From contig QMMC01000013.1 of the NCBI GenBank assembly GCA_003647065.1, positions 1-34,943 of the forward strand: 34,943 nucleotides of DNA, read 5' to 3'. The translations under genes were made by a program, and so were the position numbers. Below are positions 16,290-25,047 of the stretch, piece by piece. This DNA is from Deltaproteobacteria bacterium (GTDB taxonomy: Bacteria; Myxococcota_A; Polyangia; Polyangiales; B10-G4). The notes beneath the pieces were generated by a model. It did not search any database. It was not told the DNA's origin and worked only from the letters and a program-made list of their open reading frames with translations. The stretch's first letter is position 1, and the number at the start of each line of letters is the position of its first letter.

Positions 16290-18140
16290 ATGCGCGTCTT
16301 CTCGACCCCCAGGGCCCTCGGGACATTCCTGGCCCCCGCCGTCCTCTTCGCAGTGGCCTGCGGCGGTGCCAGCGCCCCAGCGCCAGCGCCGGCGCCCGCC
16401 GATGACAGGCCCCGTCTCGATGGCGTCTTGGTGTGGGACGTGCCCCTCGACGAGGCGAGTGATGACGTGCGCTTCGTCTGGGAGAGCGCCCAGCGGGTGC
16501 TCGCGGAGGCTGGTCCCGAGTCGCCCACGGATCTCTCCCTGGATGACTACACCGAGTGGATGCACGCCAACTGGAGTCCCTGGCTCGAGTCCCGGGTCAC
16601 CGTTCTCCAGGAGCTGCGGGAGCGTTTTACCGCCCTCGCCGAAGCGGGAAGCAGAGAGCGCATCTTCGCCGCGGTCGTCGCCGCCTACGTCTACGACGAT
16701 TTCGCCAAGCGCATCGAAGCCATGCCCGTGCCCATCGAGGTGCAGGGCGAGCCGGACCTGGTCGCGGCCTTTGCGGAGCAGCTGCGCGCCCAGGCTGCCC
16801 CGGCGTGGCGCCGTGCCCGGGAGTCCTTCAGCCAGTGCGTCGAGTGGGCCCCCGACGCGCCTCCGGAGCTCGCCGGATGGGGTGAGGCTTGTGCGCGGCG
16901 CCTCGCGGAGACACCTGACGTTGTCGTGGCGCCGCCGCCACCCCGAGAGATCGCGTGGCCGACCGAATGCACGACCCATCCCGAGGGCACTCGCCCCGGG
17001 ACCTCGGAGCGCTCGCCCACGGCGCGGCGACGCGTTGCACTGCTGACCCAGGGAAATAGGCGGCTCACCCAGGCCGAGATGGATCGCGTCGTCGACGCCG
17101 TGCACGCGCACCTGCGGCGGACCCATCGTGATCTCCGTCTCCTGCCGATGCGGGAAGTGCGTGCGGCCCGTGCCCTCTCGGCTGGACGTCGCGCGTCTCG
17201 GCGTCTCGAGTGTGCACGGGCGCCGTCAACCACGGCCTTGCTCACGGCGCGCCACGCCGATTTGGTCACGGCTTGGGTTAGCGCGGCCTGCTATGCGGAC
17301 CCCGGCGCCGCGCGAACCTGCAGGCTCTCCGTTTCCCTCGGCCAGAAGGACGATGGGTCGTTCTTCTCCCTCAACGCTACACTCGAGGATGATTCGTTTG
17401 ACGTCGACGATTGGCTGGCGGTCGTCCCCGGCCTCGACGAGGAGGCCATTCTGGCGTCTCTTCTTGGCACGCTCTCCGGGGCCAGTGACGGACGAGCGGT
17501 GCACCTGCGTTTCGTCACGACCCTCGGCGCATGGGGCGATGCGAGCGCGGCCGCGGCGCTGGAGGCCGCGGAGGTCGCCCTCGCCACCTGCCGCGACGTG
17601 GGGGATGTGCCGCCCTCGGATCTTCCCGTAGTCCTCGAGATCGCCCCGGACGGGGGCGTTGCGGACATCGACATCCCCCTGCGAGACGGGGCTACCGAGC
17701 GCATCGCTTGCGTGACGAATGTCTTCGAAGACCTCGAACTGCCCCCCGGGGAAGGCCCTCGGCGATTGACCATGACGGTCGAATTCCGCCCCGACCGCTC
17801 CTCCTCTCTCCCCTTCCGCGCGGTCGAAGCGCGCCTGCATCACGCCGCCATCGACGCGCCCCAGGCGCTCTCCGATCCGTTCCTGAGAGACGCCCTGACC
17901 CGTTGCTACGCCGGCAACCCCGACGTCCACGGCGCCGTCACCAGCCACCGGGCGACGCTCACCGTCGACCGGAGCGGCGCCGTGACCGGGGTCGCTCTCG
18001 AAGGCATGACCACCCCGCTCGGCGTGGATGAAGACCTCGATGCCTGCATCTCTGGCGCGCTGCGTACCGCACGTTTCGCGTGCACGCCGGATGGCTCGGA
18101 GGTCGAGGTCGAAGCCGTTTTCTGCGTCGGTGGGCGCTGA
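16290..18140 (+). CDS. Lipoprotein with AgmX/PglI-like C-terminal domain
   Basis: A 616-residue lipoprotein: signal peptide with lipobox AVAC (Cys24), then an Ala/Pro repeat linker. Residues ~45-210 are helical and acidic; the centre (about 255-345) is Arg-rich with scattered cysteines. The C-terminal ~70 residues (ATLTVDRSGAVTGVALEG, then CISGALRTARFACTPDG and a final EAVFCVGG) match the pattern of the AgmX/PglI C-terminal domain found in many myxobacterial envelope and gliding-related proteins. That domain is TonB-C-like and its partners are mostly unknown. A second similar beta module may lie at about 435-515 (VVLEIAPDGGVADIDIPL). It follows the OmpA gene on the same strand and converges on the diguanylate cyclase 18 bp away. 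Confidence 0.8.
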   Translation: MRVFSTPRALGTFLAPAVLFAVACGGASAPAPAPAPADDRPRLDGVLVWDVPLDEASDDVRFVWESAQRVLAEAGPESPTDLSLDDYTEWMHANWSPWLESRVTVLQELRERFTALAEAGSRERIFAAVVAAYVYDDFAKRIEAMPVPIEVQGEPDLVAAFAEQLRAQAAPAWRRARESFSQCVEWAPDAPPELAGWGEACARRLAETPDVVVAPPPPREIAWPTECTTHPEGTRPGTSERSPTARRRVALLTQGNRRLTQAEMDRVVDAVHAHLRRTHRDLRLLPMREVRAARALSAGRRASRRLECARAPSTTALLTARHADLVTAWVSAACYADPGAARTCRLSVSLGQKDDGSFFSLNATLEDDSFDVDDWLAVVPGLDEEAILASLLGTLSGASDGRAVHLRFVTTLGAWGDASAAAALEAAEVALATCRDVGDVPPSDLPVVLEIAPDGGVADIDIPLRDGATERIACVTNVFEDLELPPGEGPRRLTMTVEFRPDRSSSLPFRAVEARLHHAAIDAPQALSDPFLRDALTRCYAGNPDVHGAVTSHRATLTVDRSGAVTGVALEGMTTPLGVDEDLDACISGALRTARFACTPDGSEVEVEAVFCVGGR

Positions 18141-18158
18141 CCGCAGTCGCGACTGGTC
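18138..18158. terminator. Bidirectional inverted repeat between convergent genes
   Basis: The 18-bp gap contains the perfect 12-bp palindrome CAGTCGCGACTG (18144-18155). Flanking GACC/GTC bases extend the stem with one bulge. It includes the upstream stop codon. A hairpin could form in either transcript; no T-tracts are present. Confidence 0.4.
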
Positions 18159-19610
18159 TCAACCCAACTCGACGCGGTTCCGGCCCGCCCGCTTTGCGCG
18201 ATAGAGAGCATCGTCGGCGACGCTCACCAGGGCTTCGTCGGTCATCTCCCCGGTGCAGTGGGCGACGCCGAAGGACGCGGTGATTATGAGGGGCCCGGCG
18301 TTGCTCTCGATGGGAGTCTCCGAGAGATGGCGCCGGAGTCGTTCGGCGACCTCGGCTGCGGTCGGCCCGGGGCACCCCGGTAGGACCATCAAGAATTCTT
18401 CGCCCCCGTAACGCCCGATCTCGTCGTAGGGACGAAGGGCCTCCTTCATTCGATGCGCTACTTCGACCAGGACGGCGTCTCCGGCGGCGTGGCCGTGGCG
18501 GTCGTTGACCCGCTTGAAGTGATCGATGTCGAAGAGGATCACGCTGATGTTCTGCTCATTCCGTTCTACGCGGGCTCGCTCCTGGGCGAGGCGCTCGAAG
18601 ATGGCGCGGCGATTGAGAACGCCAGTCAGCGTGTCGTAGGTCGCCAGGCGGATGAGCTCCACGCGGCTTTCGCGAAGGGCCTCGTCCGCCTGGGCCCGAG
18701 CGAAACCCATGCCTATCTGGGTACCGAGGGTCTCGAGGAGGACCCGCCGCCGTTCGTCCCAAACCGGGTTCGGGTCGGTGTAGAGAAAGAGGATGCCCGT
18801 CACCTCGCCGCCGGCCTTGAGGGGGATGATGTAGTGGCCGTGCGGATGCGGGGCCATGGTGTGCAAGCAGTGCTCGTGGCGCGGGTCTTCGCAGCAGTTG
18901 TCGCTCACGAGGACCTGCCCCGAGGCCGCGGCACGCCCACAGAGGCACCAGCCGAAGGTGACGAAGGTTTCCCGGTTGAGGAACTCCCGGCTGAAGTCAC
19001 CTATCGAGTGCACGAGGCGGAGGTAAAAAGGGCTCTGGTCGACCAGGGGGAGCTGTACGTGCTCGTCGTTTCGATTCGTCTTTTCGACGACGAAGAGCCC
19101 GGCCTTCTGGTGCACGTGCAGCTGGTCGAGGGAGATGATTTCCCGGAGCACTCCATCGACCAGGGCCTCGCTGGATTCCGCAGCCTCGAGGGCTCGGTTG
19201 ACCCGCATCTGCATGCCGAGCTCATCGCGCGCTCGTTCGAGGTCCCGTTCGCGTTCGGCGCCCACCGTCGCATCGCGCACGACGACCGTGAGCACGCGCT
19301 GCTCGCCGTCGTGCACTTCGGAAACCAAGATGCTCACCGGGATGGTGGTCCCGTCGGCGTGCTGGGCTTCGAGCCTCTGGGCCTGGCGCGGTACCGCCGG
19401 CACCTCGGATGCCGGGTCCCGCAAGACGAGGGCGCCCTGGTCGCTTCGGAAGAGTGTCGAAATGTCCGCGCCCAGAAGCTCCTCCGGCGGGTACCCCGAG
19501 AACGTCGAAGTCGCCGGGTTGCACCAGAGAATGCGCCCGCCCTCGTCGCACGAGATTATCGCGTCGGTGACCGACTCGAGAATCTTGGACTCTGGAGGAA
19601 TGGTGGACAT
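18159..19610 (-). CDS. PAS-GAF-GGDEF diguanylate cyclase
   Basis: A 483-residue cytosolic c-di-GMP synthase. Residues 1-115 are a PAS domain (VTDAIISCDEGGRILWCNPA and FSGYPPEELLG), followed by a short coiled-coil linker. Residues ~145-305 are a GAF domain carrying an unusual set of Cys/His residues: CLCG (Cys222, Cys224), NCCEDPRHEHC (Cys239, Cys240, His245, His247, Cys248) and HPHGHY. Residues ~318-483 are the GGDEF domain: DTLTGVLNRRA, FDIDHFKRVND and the active-site GGEEF at 402-406. An inhibitory I-site RxxD (Arg393-Asp396) lies five residues before it, so product inhibition is expected. The start at 19610 is fixed closely by an in-frame stop just upstream; no clear ribosome site is seen. 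The sensed signal is unknown. Confidence 0.93.
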   Translation of the reverse strand: MSTIPPESKILESVTDAIISCDEGGRILWCNPATSTFSGYPPEELLGADISTLFRSDQGALVLRDPASEVPAVPRQAQRLEAQHADGTTIPVSILVSEVHDGEQRVLTVVVRDATVGAERERDLERARDELGMQMRVNRALEAAESSEALVDGVLREIISLDQLHVHQKAGLFVVEKTNRNDEHVQLPLVDQSPFYLRLVHSIGDFSREFLNRETFVTFGWCLCGRAAASGQVLVSDNCCEDPRHEHCLHTMAPHPHGHYIIPLKAGGEVTGILFLYTDPNPVWDERRRVLLETLGTQIGMGFARAQADEALRESRVELIRLATYDTLTGVLNRRAIFERLAQERARVERNEQNISVILFDIDHFKRVNDRHGHAAGDAVLVEVAHRMKEALRPYDEIGRYGGEEFLMVLPGCPGPTAAEVAERLRRHLSETPIESNAGPLIITASFGVAHCTGEMTDEALVSVADDALYRAKRAGRNRVELG

Positions 19611-19758
19611 CGAGCGCGTGAATCGTCAGCTGGCCGGCTGAGGTCGAAGATGTCGGCCCGCTCTCTAGATCTACCTGAAATCGATAAAAAGCGGGATGTG
19701 CGAAGCAGACTTTCTTTCTCGTTTCTGCCCCCCCCGGGCCCCCCCTCGAGAGACGGGT

Positions 19759-19764
19759 TATCCT
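19759..19764 (+). promoter_or_regulatory. Putative -10 TATCCT, leaderless start
   Basis: TATCCT is 7 nt upstream of the ATG at 19772, with no ribosome site between. The 161-bp divergent gap from 19611 to 19771 otherwise holds an AT-richer patch (around 19676-19692) and a C-run, but no recognised operator. Confidence 0.5.
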
Positions 19765-19771
19765 GTGGGTC

Positions 19772-21856
19772 ATGAGTTCCCGGTTGCCGGTGGCCCTCGC
19801 GAGCGTGTTCTTCCCCTTGTTCGTTGGGGCCTGTGGCGGCGATGACGCTCTCACGGACGCCGCCGTCGATGCGCCCGTGGACGGGGCCGTCGACGCTGGC
19901 GTCACAATCGTCGCACTGCCAGAGGCCGTGGTAGCGCCGTCCCTTCTGCCCTGTCCGACGGGGTGGCAGGAGGTGAGCGATGGGGCCGGGCAGGCGTCTT
20001 GCGACCCCTGGCCGGCGACCGGAGCGGTGGATTGCCCGACCGGTGAAGCGCATTTTCCGGGAGCGCCGGGCTGCACGACGGTGGGCGCCGCCTGTCCCAC
20101 GGGGGCGTTTGCTTCGGGAATGCCTGCGGGCACGGTCTTCGTCGATCGGGCCGCCTCCGCCGGCGGGGATGGGACCGAAAGCACTCCCTTCGTCACCATC
20201 GCCGAGGCGCGGGCCGTACTGCCGGCGACCGGCGGCGTCGTCGCCCTCGCTCGCGGTGCCTACGACGAAGAGGTCCGCGTCGAGTCCGGCGAGCTCACCA
20301 TCGTCGGTGCCTGTACCGCCGAGACGAGCCTCACCCGCACCGCCGGTGACGCGCCGCGGGCCATCGTGTCCGCCCGGGGAGGTCAGCTGACCATGCGCAA
20401 CGTGCGGATTTTCGGGGCGGAGATCGGCGTGGCCTCGGTCGTCGATGCTACCTCGCTGCTCACCCTCGAAGGCGTGCAGATCGACGATACGAAGGTGTCA
20501 GGTGCCATCGCATTGGATGGGGGGCGCCTCGTGATGCGGGACAGTGCGGTTCGCGACACCGCCCTAGGGACCGGGACCAGTGAGAGTGGGCGGGCGTTTC
20601 AAGTTCTCGACGCTGCCGAGATCGTCCTCGAACGCGTGGTGATCGAACGCGTTCGGGACCTGGCGTTTTACGTCGCTCGCGCGTCCACTTCGATGACCGA
20701 TGTCGCCATTCGCGGCGTGGCACCCACCGCGAGCGGTGATAAGGGGCGGGCCCTCGAGGTGCTCGGGGGGGCGACGGTGACGCTCTCGCGGGTGGTCATC
20801 GAGGACGTCTACGACGTCGCGCTCTTGGTGGGTCAGGAGGGCACGTCCCTCACCGCCGAGGACCTTCTGGTGCGACGCGTCGCTCCCTCGATTCCCGCCG
20901 AAAGCGGTCGGGGGCTCGAAGTGGTCTCGGGGGCTCACGCCGCAGTGACGCGTGCGGTCTTCGACGAGTGTTCACAAACCGCTGTGTTCCTGAGCGGAGC
21001 CGGCGCGACGGCCGGGCTTACTGACGTGGTCGTGTCGCGCACGCGCCCTAACGCCGACGGCACCTCGGGCCGTGGTTGTCAGCTGGTGGGTGGCGCCGCG
21101 GCGACCTTCGACAGAGTGGTCTTCGATTCGAACTACGATGTGGCCGTCTTCGTCAACGAAGGCTCGACCCTCGATGCGACCGACCTCACGGTGACACGGA
21201 CCGGGAGCGAGATGGCGACTGGCCAGGATGGTTCGGGTATGGCGGTTCAGTTTGGATCGACCGTGACCCTCACCCGGGCGCTCCTTTCCGAGAACCGTTC
21301 GCATGGCATTTTCGTGGACGGGGAGGGCACCGTCGTTTCTGGAAGCGACATCACGGTCCGGGATACCCGGGGGTGGGAAGTGGGCGGTGTCGGTGGGGTC
21401 GGCATCGGCGTTCAACATGGTGCCAGCCTCACCCTCACGCGGTCCCTCCTCGAACGGAATCGAGAGGTTGGCGTGCTCGGGCACCACAACGGGACGACCA
21501 TCACGCTCACCGATGCGACCGTACGCGATACCCTCAACTCCGGCTGTTTCGAAGCGGGTGCGTGCGATGTTCGGAGCGCCGGTCTCGCGGCCATCTCCGG
21601 TGCGCACCTGGGTGCCGAGCGTTTTCTCGTCACCGGTGGAGCCTTTGCGGGGGTTCAGCTCGCCCTGGGCGGCGAGATGGACCTCTATCAGGGTGAGGTT
21701 CGCGGTCACCTGATCGGCGCCGCCGTCGGTACGGGAGGTTTCGACGTCGCGCGGATCTCGGACGAGGTGGCGTACCACGACAACGAGACGAATCTCGATG
21801 CGACAGAGCTCCCCGTCCCCGGTGCCGGGGATCCAATCATGGGGAGTGGATCGTGA
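19772..21856 (+). CDS. Parallel beta-helix lipoprotein
   Basis: A 694-residue lipoprotein: signal with lipobox VGAC (Cys21), an Asp/Ala linker, a Cys-rich region (61-110) and then a long right-handed beta-helix. From residue 273 the chain shows diverged repeats of 52-56 residues, each starting with a Gly-Arg-hydrophobic step (GRAFQV 273, GRALEV 325, GRGLEV 379, GRGCQL 433, then GMAVQF about 489) and containing VVIE/VVFD and TDVxV rungs. PbH1-type helices often bind or cleave polysaccharides, but no lyase or hydrolase catalytic site is evident. The segment VFVDRAASAGGDGTESTPFVTI resembles the start of other surface beta-helix proteins. The stop overlaps the peptidase start (GTGA), so the two are coupled. 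Confidence 0.88.
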   Translation: MSSRLPVALASVFFPLFVGACGGDDALTDAAVDAPVDGAVDAGVTIVALPEAVVAPSLLPCPTGWQEVSDGAGQASCDPWPATGAVDCPTGEAHFPGAPGCTTVGAACPTGAFASGMPAGTVFVDRAASAGGDGTESTPFVTIAEARAVLPATGGVVALARGAYDEEVRVESGELTIVGACTAETSLTRTAGDAPRAIVSARGGQLTMRNVRIFGAEIGVASVVDATSLLTLEGVQIDDTKVSGAIALDGGRLVMRDSAVRDTALGTGTSESGRAFQVLDAAEIVLERVVIERVRDLAFYVARASTSMTDVAIRGVAPTASGDKGRALEVLGGATVTLSRVVIEDVYDVALLVGQEGTSLTAEDLLVRRVAPSIPAESGRGLEVVSGAHAAVTRAVFDECSQTAVFLSGAGATAGLTDVVVSRTRPNADGTSGRGCQLVGGAAATFDRVVFDSNYDVAVFVNEGSTLDATDLTVTRTGSEMATGQDGSGMAVQFGSTVTLTRALLSENRSHGIFVDGEGTVVSGSDITVRDTRGWEVGGVGGVGIGVQHGASLTLTRSLLERNREVGVLGHHNGTTITLTDATVRDTLNSGCFEAGACDVRSAGLAAISGAHLGAERFLVTGGAFAGVQLALGGEMDLYQGEVRGHLIGAAVGTGGFDVARISDEVAYHDNETNLDATELPVPGAGDPIMGSGS

Positions 21857-22854
21857 GACGCCGACGAAAGAGCTACGGGGCCATACCGGTCTTGGTCGTC
21901 TTCGTGCTGGGGTCGGCGCTCTACTACGCCCTCGCTCTCCCCGGTGAGAGCGCGCCCATGCCCCTCCCGGCGGCGACCGCAGAGGAAAGCGACCTCGCCG
22001 CGAGCCTCGAAGGTGACGTTCGCGTGCTCTCGGTCGATATCGGCGTGCGCAACATGCAAGAGCCGGAGGCCCTCGCTCGCGCTGCGGACTGGCTGGAAAC
22101 CTCGTGGTCGGCGGCGGGCTACGAGGTCGAGCGCGAGGCCTACGAGGTCGGTGGCGCTGAGGTCGAAAACCTCTTCGTCGAGCTCCGGGGAGACGAGTCC
22201 CCCTACGAAATCGTGGTCGTGGGCGCGCACTACGATTCGGCCGAGGGGACGCCGGGGGCCGACGACAACGCGTCCGGGGTGGCTGCTCTCCTCGCCCTCT
22301 CCCGGGCCTTCGCGGGCGCGCCCCGCCGGCGCACCATTCGCTTCGTCGCCTTCGTCAACGAAGAGCCGCCCTACTTCCAGACCGACGCGATGGGCAGCCT
22401 GGTGCACGCCCGGGGCATGGCGGAGGCCGGCGCCAACGTAACCGCGATGCTCAGCCTCGAGACGATGGCGTTCTTTCGCGACGAGGGGGGCACCCAGAGC
22501 TATCCGTTTCCATTGAGCCTCTTCTTCCCTGACACCGGGACCTTCCTGGCCTTCGTCGCGGACTTCGGCTCCCGTGATCTCCTTCATCGATCGGTGGCCA
22601 CCTTTCGCGATGCTTCCACGCTCCCCTCGGAAGGAGCCGCCCTGCCCGGGGACATGCCCGGAGTCGACTGGTCAGACCACTGGTCGTTCTGGCAGGCGGG
22701 TTACCCCGGCGTCATGGTCACCGACACCGCACCTTTTCGTAATCCGCACTACCACGAGGCGACCGACCTCCCTGGAGAGCTCGACTACGGACGCCTCGCC
22801 CGGGCTGTCGTGGGCCTCGAGCGTGTCGTCGACGATCTCGCCCAAGGGGACTGA
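21853..22854 (+). CDS. Membrane-anchored M28 family zinc peptidase
   Basis: A 333-residue peptidase starting with GTG in a GTGA overlap with the preceding stop. A basic N-terminus (RRRRK) and a hydrophobic helix at about 10-29 anchor or export it. The catalytic domain carries M28 aminopeptidase motifs in order: GAHYDS (His126, Asp128), GADDNASG (Asp137, Asp138), VNEEPP (Glu170, Glu171), SLETM (Glu203) and HYHEATD (His301). These supply the usual two-zinc ligands and general base. The class removes N-terminal residues from peptides, here probably in the periplasm or at the surface. A terminator-like hairpin follows the gene, so it ends the transcription unit that begins at 19772. Confidence 0.92.
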   Translation: MRRRRKSYGAIPVLVVFVLGSALYYALALPGESAPMPLPAATAEESDLAASLEGDVRVLSVDIGVRNMQEPEALARAADWLETSWSAAGYEVEREAYEVGGAEVENLFVELRGDESPYEIVVVGAHYDSAEGTPGADDNASGVAALLALSRAFAGAPRRRTIRFVAFVNEEPPYFQTDAMGSLVHARGMAEAGANVTAMLSLETMAFFRDEGGTQSYPFPLSLFFPDTGTFLAFVADFGSRDLLHRSVATFRDASTLPSEGAALPGDMPGVDWSDHWSFWQAGYPGVMVTDTAPFRNPHYHEATDLPGELDYGRLARAVVGLERVVDDLAQGD

Positions 22855-22865
22855 GGGAGATTGAT

Positions 22866-22892
22866 GTCGGCCGCACCAGGCCGACTCATTTT
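22866..22892 (+). terminator. Intrinsic terminator after the M28 peptidase gene
   Basis: A perfect seven-pair stem, GTCGGCC-GCACCA-GGCCGAC, is followed by TCATTTT. This is the most canonical Rho-independent terminator in the window and lies 11 bp after the peptidase stop. Confidence 0.8.
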
Positions 22893-22897
22893 CGCGG

Positions 22898-22903
22898 TAC
22901 TCT
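22898..22903 (+). promoter_or_regulatory. Putative -10 TACTCT, leaderless start
   Basis: TACTCT lies 6 nt before the ATG at 22910, immediately after the upstream terminator, and there is no Shine-Dalgarno sequence. This spacing matches the other putative leaderless starts in the window. Confidence 0.5.
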
Positions 22904-22909
22904 CGGGAC

Positions 22910-24688
22910 ATGCGCGTGTTCAGCTCAATCATCGCCGTGGTTCTTTCGATGACCGCCGTCGGGTGTGGGGACGACGGCGGCGGTGGCGGCGTGGATACCG
23001 GCGTGACACCGCCCCGGGACTCGGGCACTCCCCCGCCCCGCCCCGATGGCGGGTCGAGCACGGGCGGTGAACGCAACCCCGTCTGCGAGGTGGGGACCAG
23101 CGCTGGCGAGGTGGCCGCCCCCGAGCACTTGATGAATCTTCGCGGCCAGACCAGCTGGTTTGCTTCGCCCATCGTCGCCGACCTCGACGGTGACGGCGTC
23201 AACGAGCTCATCGCGGCTTACTACGACGTCTTCGTCTTCGACGACGCTGGCGAGTTGCTCGACGAGGCGTCCTTTGGCGATGGGCGCATCTACGCGCCCC
23301 ACGTCGTCGCCGACCTCGAGGGGGATGGCATCGTCGAGGTGGTCTACGGACGCGGCCAGGAGGTGTGGGCCCTCGAGTGGCGCGACGGCGCGTTTCAGCA
23401 GAAGTCGGGGTGGCCCCAGGATACGACGACCGCCGGCAACTCCTCCGAGGTGCGCGGTCTCGTGGCGGGCGACCTCGACAACGACGGCTTGCTCGAGATC
23501 ATCGCGACGACCACCCAGACCGAGCGCAGCGAAAATGGCGGGGCCCAGGTCTTCGTATATTCGGTCAACGGCGCGCTCTATCAGCCTGCCGATGCGTCCT
23601 TCCCGGCGTGGCCCCGGTACAACGACCGGACCGGGGCGGGCGGTGACATGGACCGCAATGGCCAGGGCCACAATGGCTTTGGCTGCTACGGTCTCAACGT
23701 CGGCATCGGCAACATCGACGACGACGCGGACCTCGAGATCCTCGCCACCTACGACAACCACCACATCCAGGCCTTCGACAAGAACGGCGAGGCCATCGAC
23801 GCGGCGCCGTACTTCACCAATCGCCAGACCGACTACTCCGGCATGCCGCTCACCTGGGGGCAGTTCATCCGCTGGGCGGACCCGGCCGTCGAGGACGCCC
23901 ACTACAACCGCCACGAGGGCGAGTGGCCCCACCCCCGGGCCCAGGAGTGGCTCCAGTGGACCGCGTCGCCGCCGAACGTCGTCGACCTCGACGGCGACGG
24001 ACAAAACGAGGTCCTCGGCATACCGAACATCGAGATGAACGAGCCCTACGAGACCCAGGCCTACGGGATCCTCGTCCTCGAGGGCGCCCACGGTGACGGC
24101 AGCCGCTCGGCGATGCGCTTGCCCGGTTGGGAGACCATGCCCCGGGGTGAAGCTCCGATTCAAGTCGACGGTTGGTATCCCCCGGGGGGAGTCCCGGCGG
24201 CCCTCACCCTCGACGTTCAGGGCGACAACGCCCCCGAGATCATCGTGTCGCTGAACGACGGCTTCGTTTACGCCTTCGGTGCCGATGCGACGCGGCTGTG
24301 GCGCTTCGACTTCACCCACGGCGAGACCATCATGTACTCGTCCGAGGTCGTCGCCGCGGACCTCAACCAGGACGGCTCACCGGAGCTGGTCTTCACCACC
24401 TTCGGCTCCCCCGATGTCGTCTCGGGCTACCTCATGATCCTCGGCGCCGACGGCACGCTGCTGCACGACATCCCGCTCCCGGACCCCGGGGACAACGGCA
24501 ACGGCAATGGCTCACCGGCCGCCCCCGGCATCTACGACCTCGACGGTGACGGCCAGCTCGAGATCATCGTCCAGACCTTCGATCACGGCATGGACGTTTT
24601 CACCGTCCCGGGCTCCGGCACCGCCTGCACCCCGTGGCCCACCGCCCGCGGCGGCCCCCTGCGCATGGGCCAGCCGAACGGCGGGTGA
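22910..24688 (+). CDS. FG-GAP/VCBS repeat lipoprotein
   Basis: A 592-residue lipoprotein. The signal has lipobox AVGC (Cys19) and is followed by an Asp/Gly and Pro/Asp linker, common for myxobacterial surface lipoproteins. The body is a beta-propeller of FG-GAP/VCBS-type blades, each with a calcium-binding loop: ADLDGDGVNELI, ADLEGDGIVEVV, GDLDNDGLLEII, GNIDDDADLEIL, VDLDGDGQNEVL, LDVQGDNAPEII, ADLNQDGSPELV and YDLDGDGQLEII. An inserted aromatic-rich segment lies near residues 300-350. Such propellers mediate binding to proteins or sugars; the ligand is unknown. Its stop overlaps the next start as TGATG. Confidence 0.9.
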   Translation: MRVFSSIIAVVLSMTAVGCGDDGGGGGVDTGVTPPRDSGTPPPRPDGGSSTGGERNPVCEVGTSAGEVAAPEHLMNLRGQTSWFASPIVADLDGDGVNELIAAYYDVFVFDDAGELLDEASFGDGRIYAPHVVADLEGDGIVEVVYGRGQEVWALEWRDGAFQQKSGWPQDTTTAGNSSEVRGLVAGDLDNDGLLEIIATTTQTERSENGGAQVFVYSVNGALYQPADASFPAWPRYNDRTGAGGDMDRNGQGHNGFGCYGLNVGIGNIDDDADLEILATYDNHHIQAFDKNGEAIDAAPYFTNRQTDYSGMPLTWGQFIRWADPAVEDAHYNRHEGEWPHPRAQEWLQWTASPPNVVDLDGDGQNEVLGIPNIEMNEPYETQAYGILVLEGAHGDGSRSAMRLPGWETMPRGEAPIQVDGWYPPGGVPAALTLDVQGDNAPEIIVSLNDGFVYAFGADATRLWRFDFTHGETIMYSSEVVAADLNQDGSPELVFTTFGSPDVVSGYLMILGADGTLLHDIPLPDPGDNGNGNGSPAAPGIYDLDGDGQLEIIVQTFDHGMDVFTVPGSGTACTPWPTARGGPLRMGQPNGG

Positions 24689-25047
24689 TGGACGCTGCCG
24701 CCTCCTACTGCGAGCTGTATCTCGATGCGCCTTCCGTTGGTGACGTTGTCGCCGCCCTCGTGCGACGAGGTTCATGGGTCTGCAATGGTGTGGACCTTGA
24801 TCTGGCGGGCGCTTGGATCACGGTGGTGAAGCACAAGCCGTCGACGCACGCCGAAGAGAGGGACGATTTTCTCTCCTACTCAGTTCGAGTCGAGATCGAA
24901 CCGAAGGATGAAACAACACTCACCGACGTCGCGAAGTCGGTGATAGACGGCCATTGCGTCGGCCGCGGCGACGTCGCTGTGCTCGAGGTCGCCGACACGT
25001 CGGAGGACGAGCTCGCGGATCGCCTCGTCGTCAACGCTGTCGAGTAG
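24688..25047 (+). CDS. Small protein resembling polymorphic-toxin immunity proteins
   Basis: A 119-residue acidic cytosolic protein. Its start overlaps the upstream stop as TGATG. It begins CELYLDAPSVGDVVAALV, has a DDFLSYSVRVEIEP strand and ends DTSEDELADR. This pattern reminds me of small alpha/beta proteins annotated as immunity-like, but the match is from memory and weak. No toxin is encoded next to it, so the role is open. The DNA from about 24700 to 25200 is visibly less GC-rich than its flanks, a sign of possible recent acquisition. The last ~168 bp overlap an antisense antitoxin-like ORF. Confidence 0.65.
   Translation: MDAAASYCELYLDAPSVGDVVAALVRRGSWVCNGVDLDLAGAWITVVKHKPSTHAEERDDFLSYSVRVEIEPKDETTLTDVAKSVIDGHCVGRGDVAVLEVADTSEDELADRLVVNAVE

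Noticed and set aside
14066-16528. 820-residue minus-strand ORF
   Set aside because: Antisense to the OmpA gene, whose signal peptide and OmpA domain are unambiguous; the antisense product has no motifs.
22925-24319. 464-residue minus-strand ORF
   Set aside because: Val/Asp-rich mirror of the FG-GAP repeats, with no independent motif.
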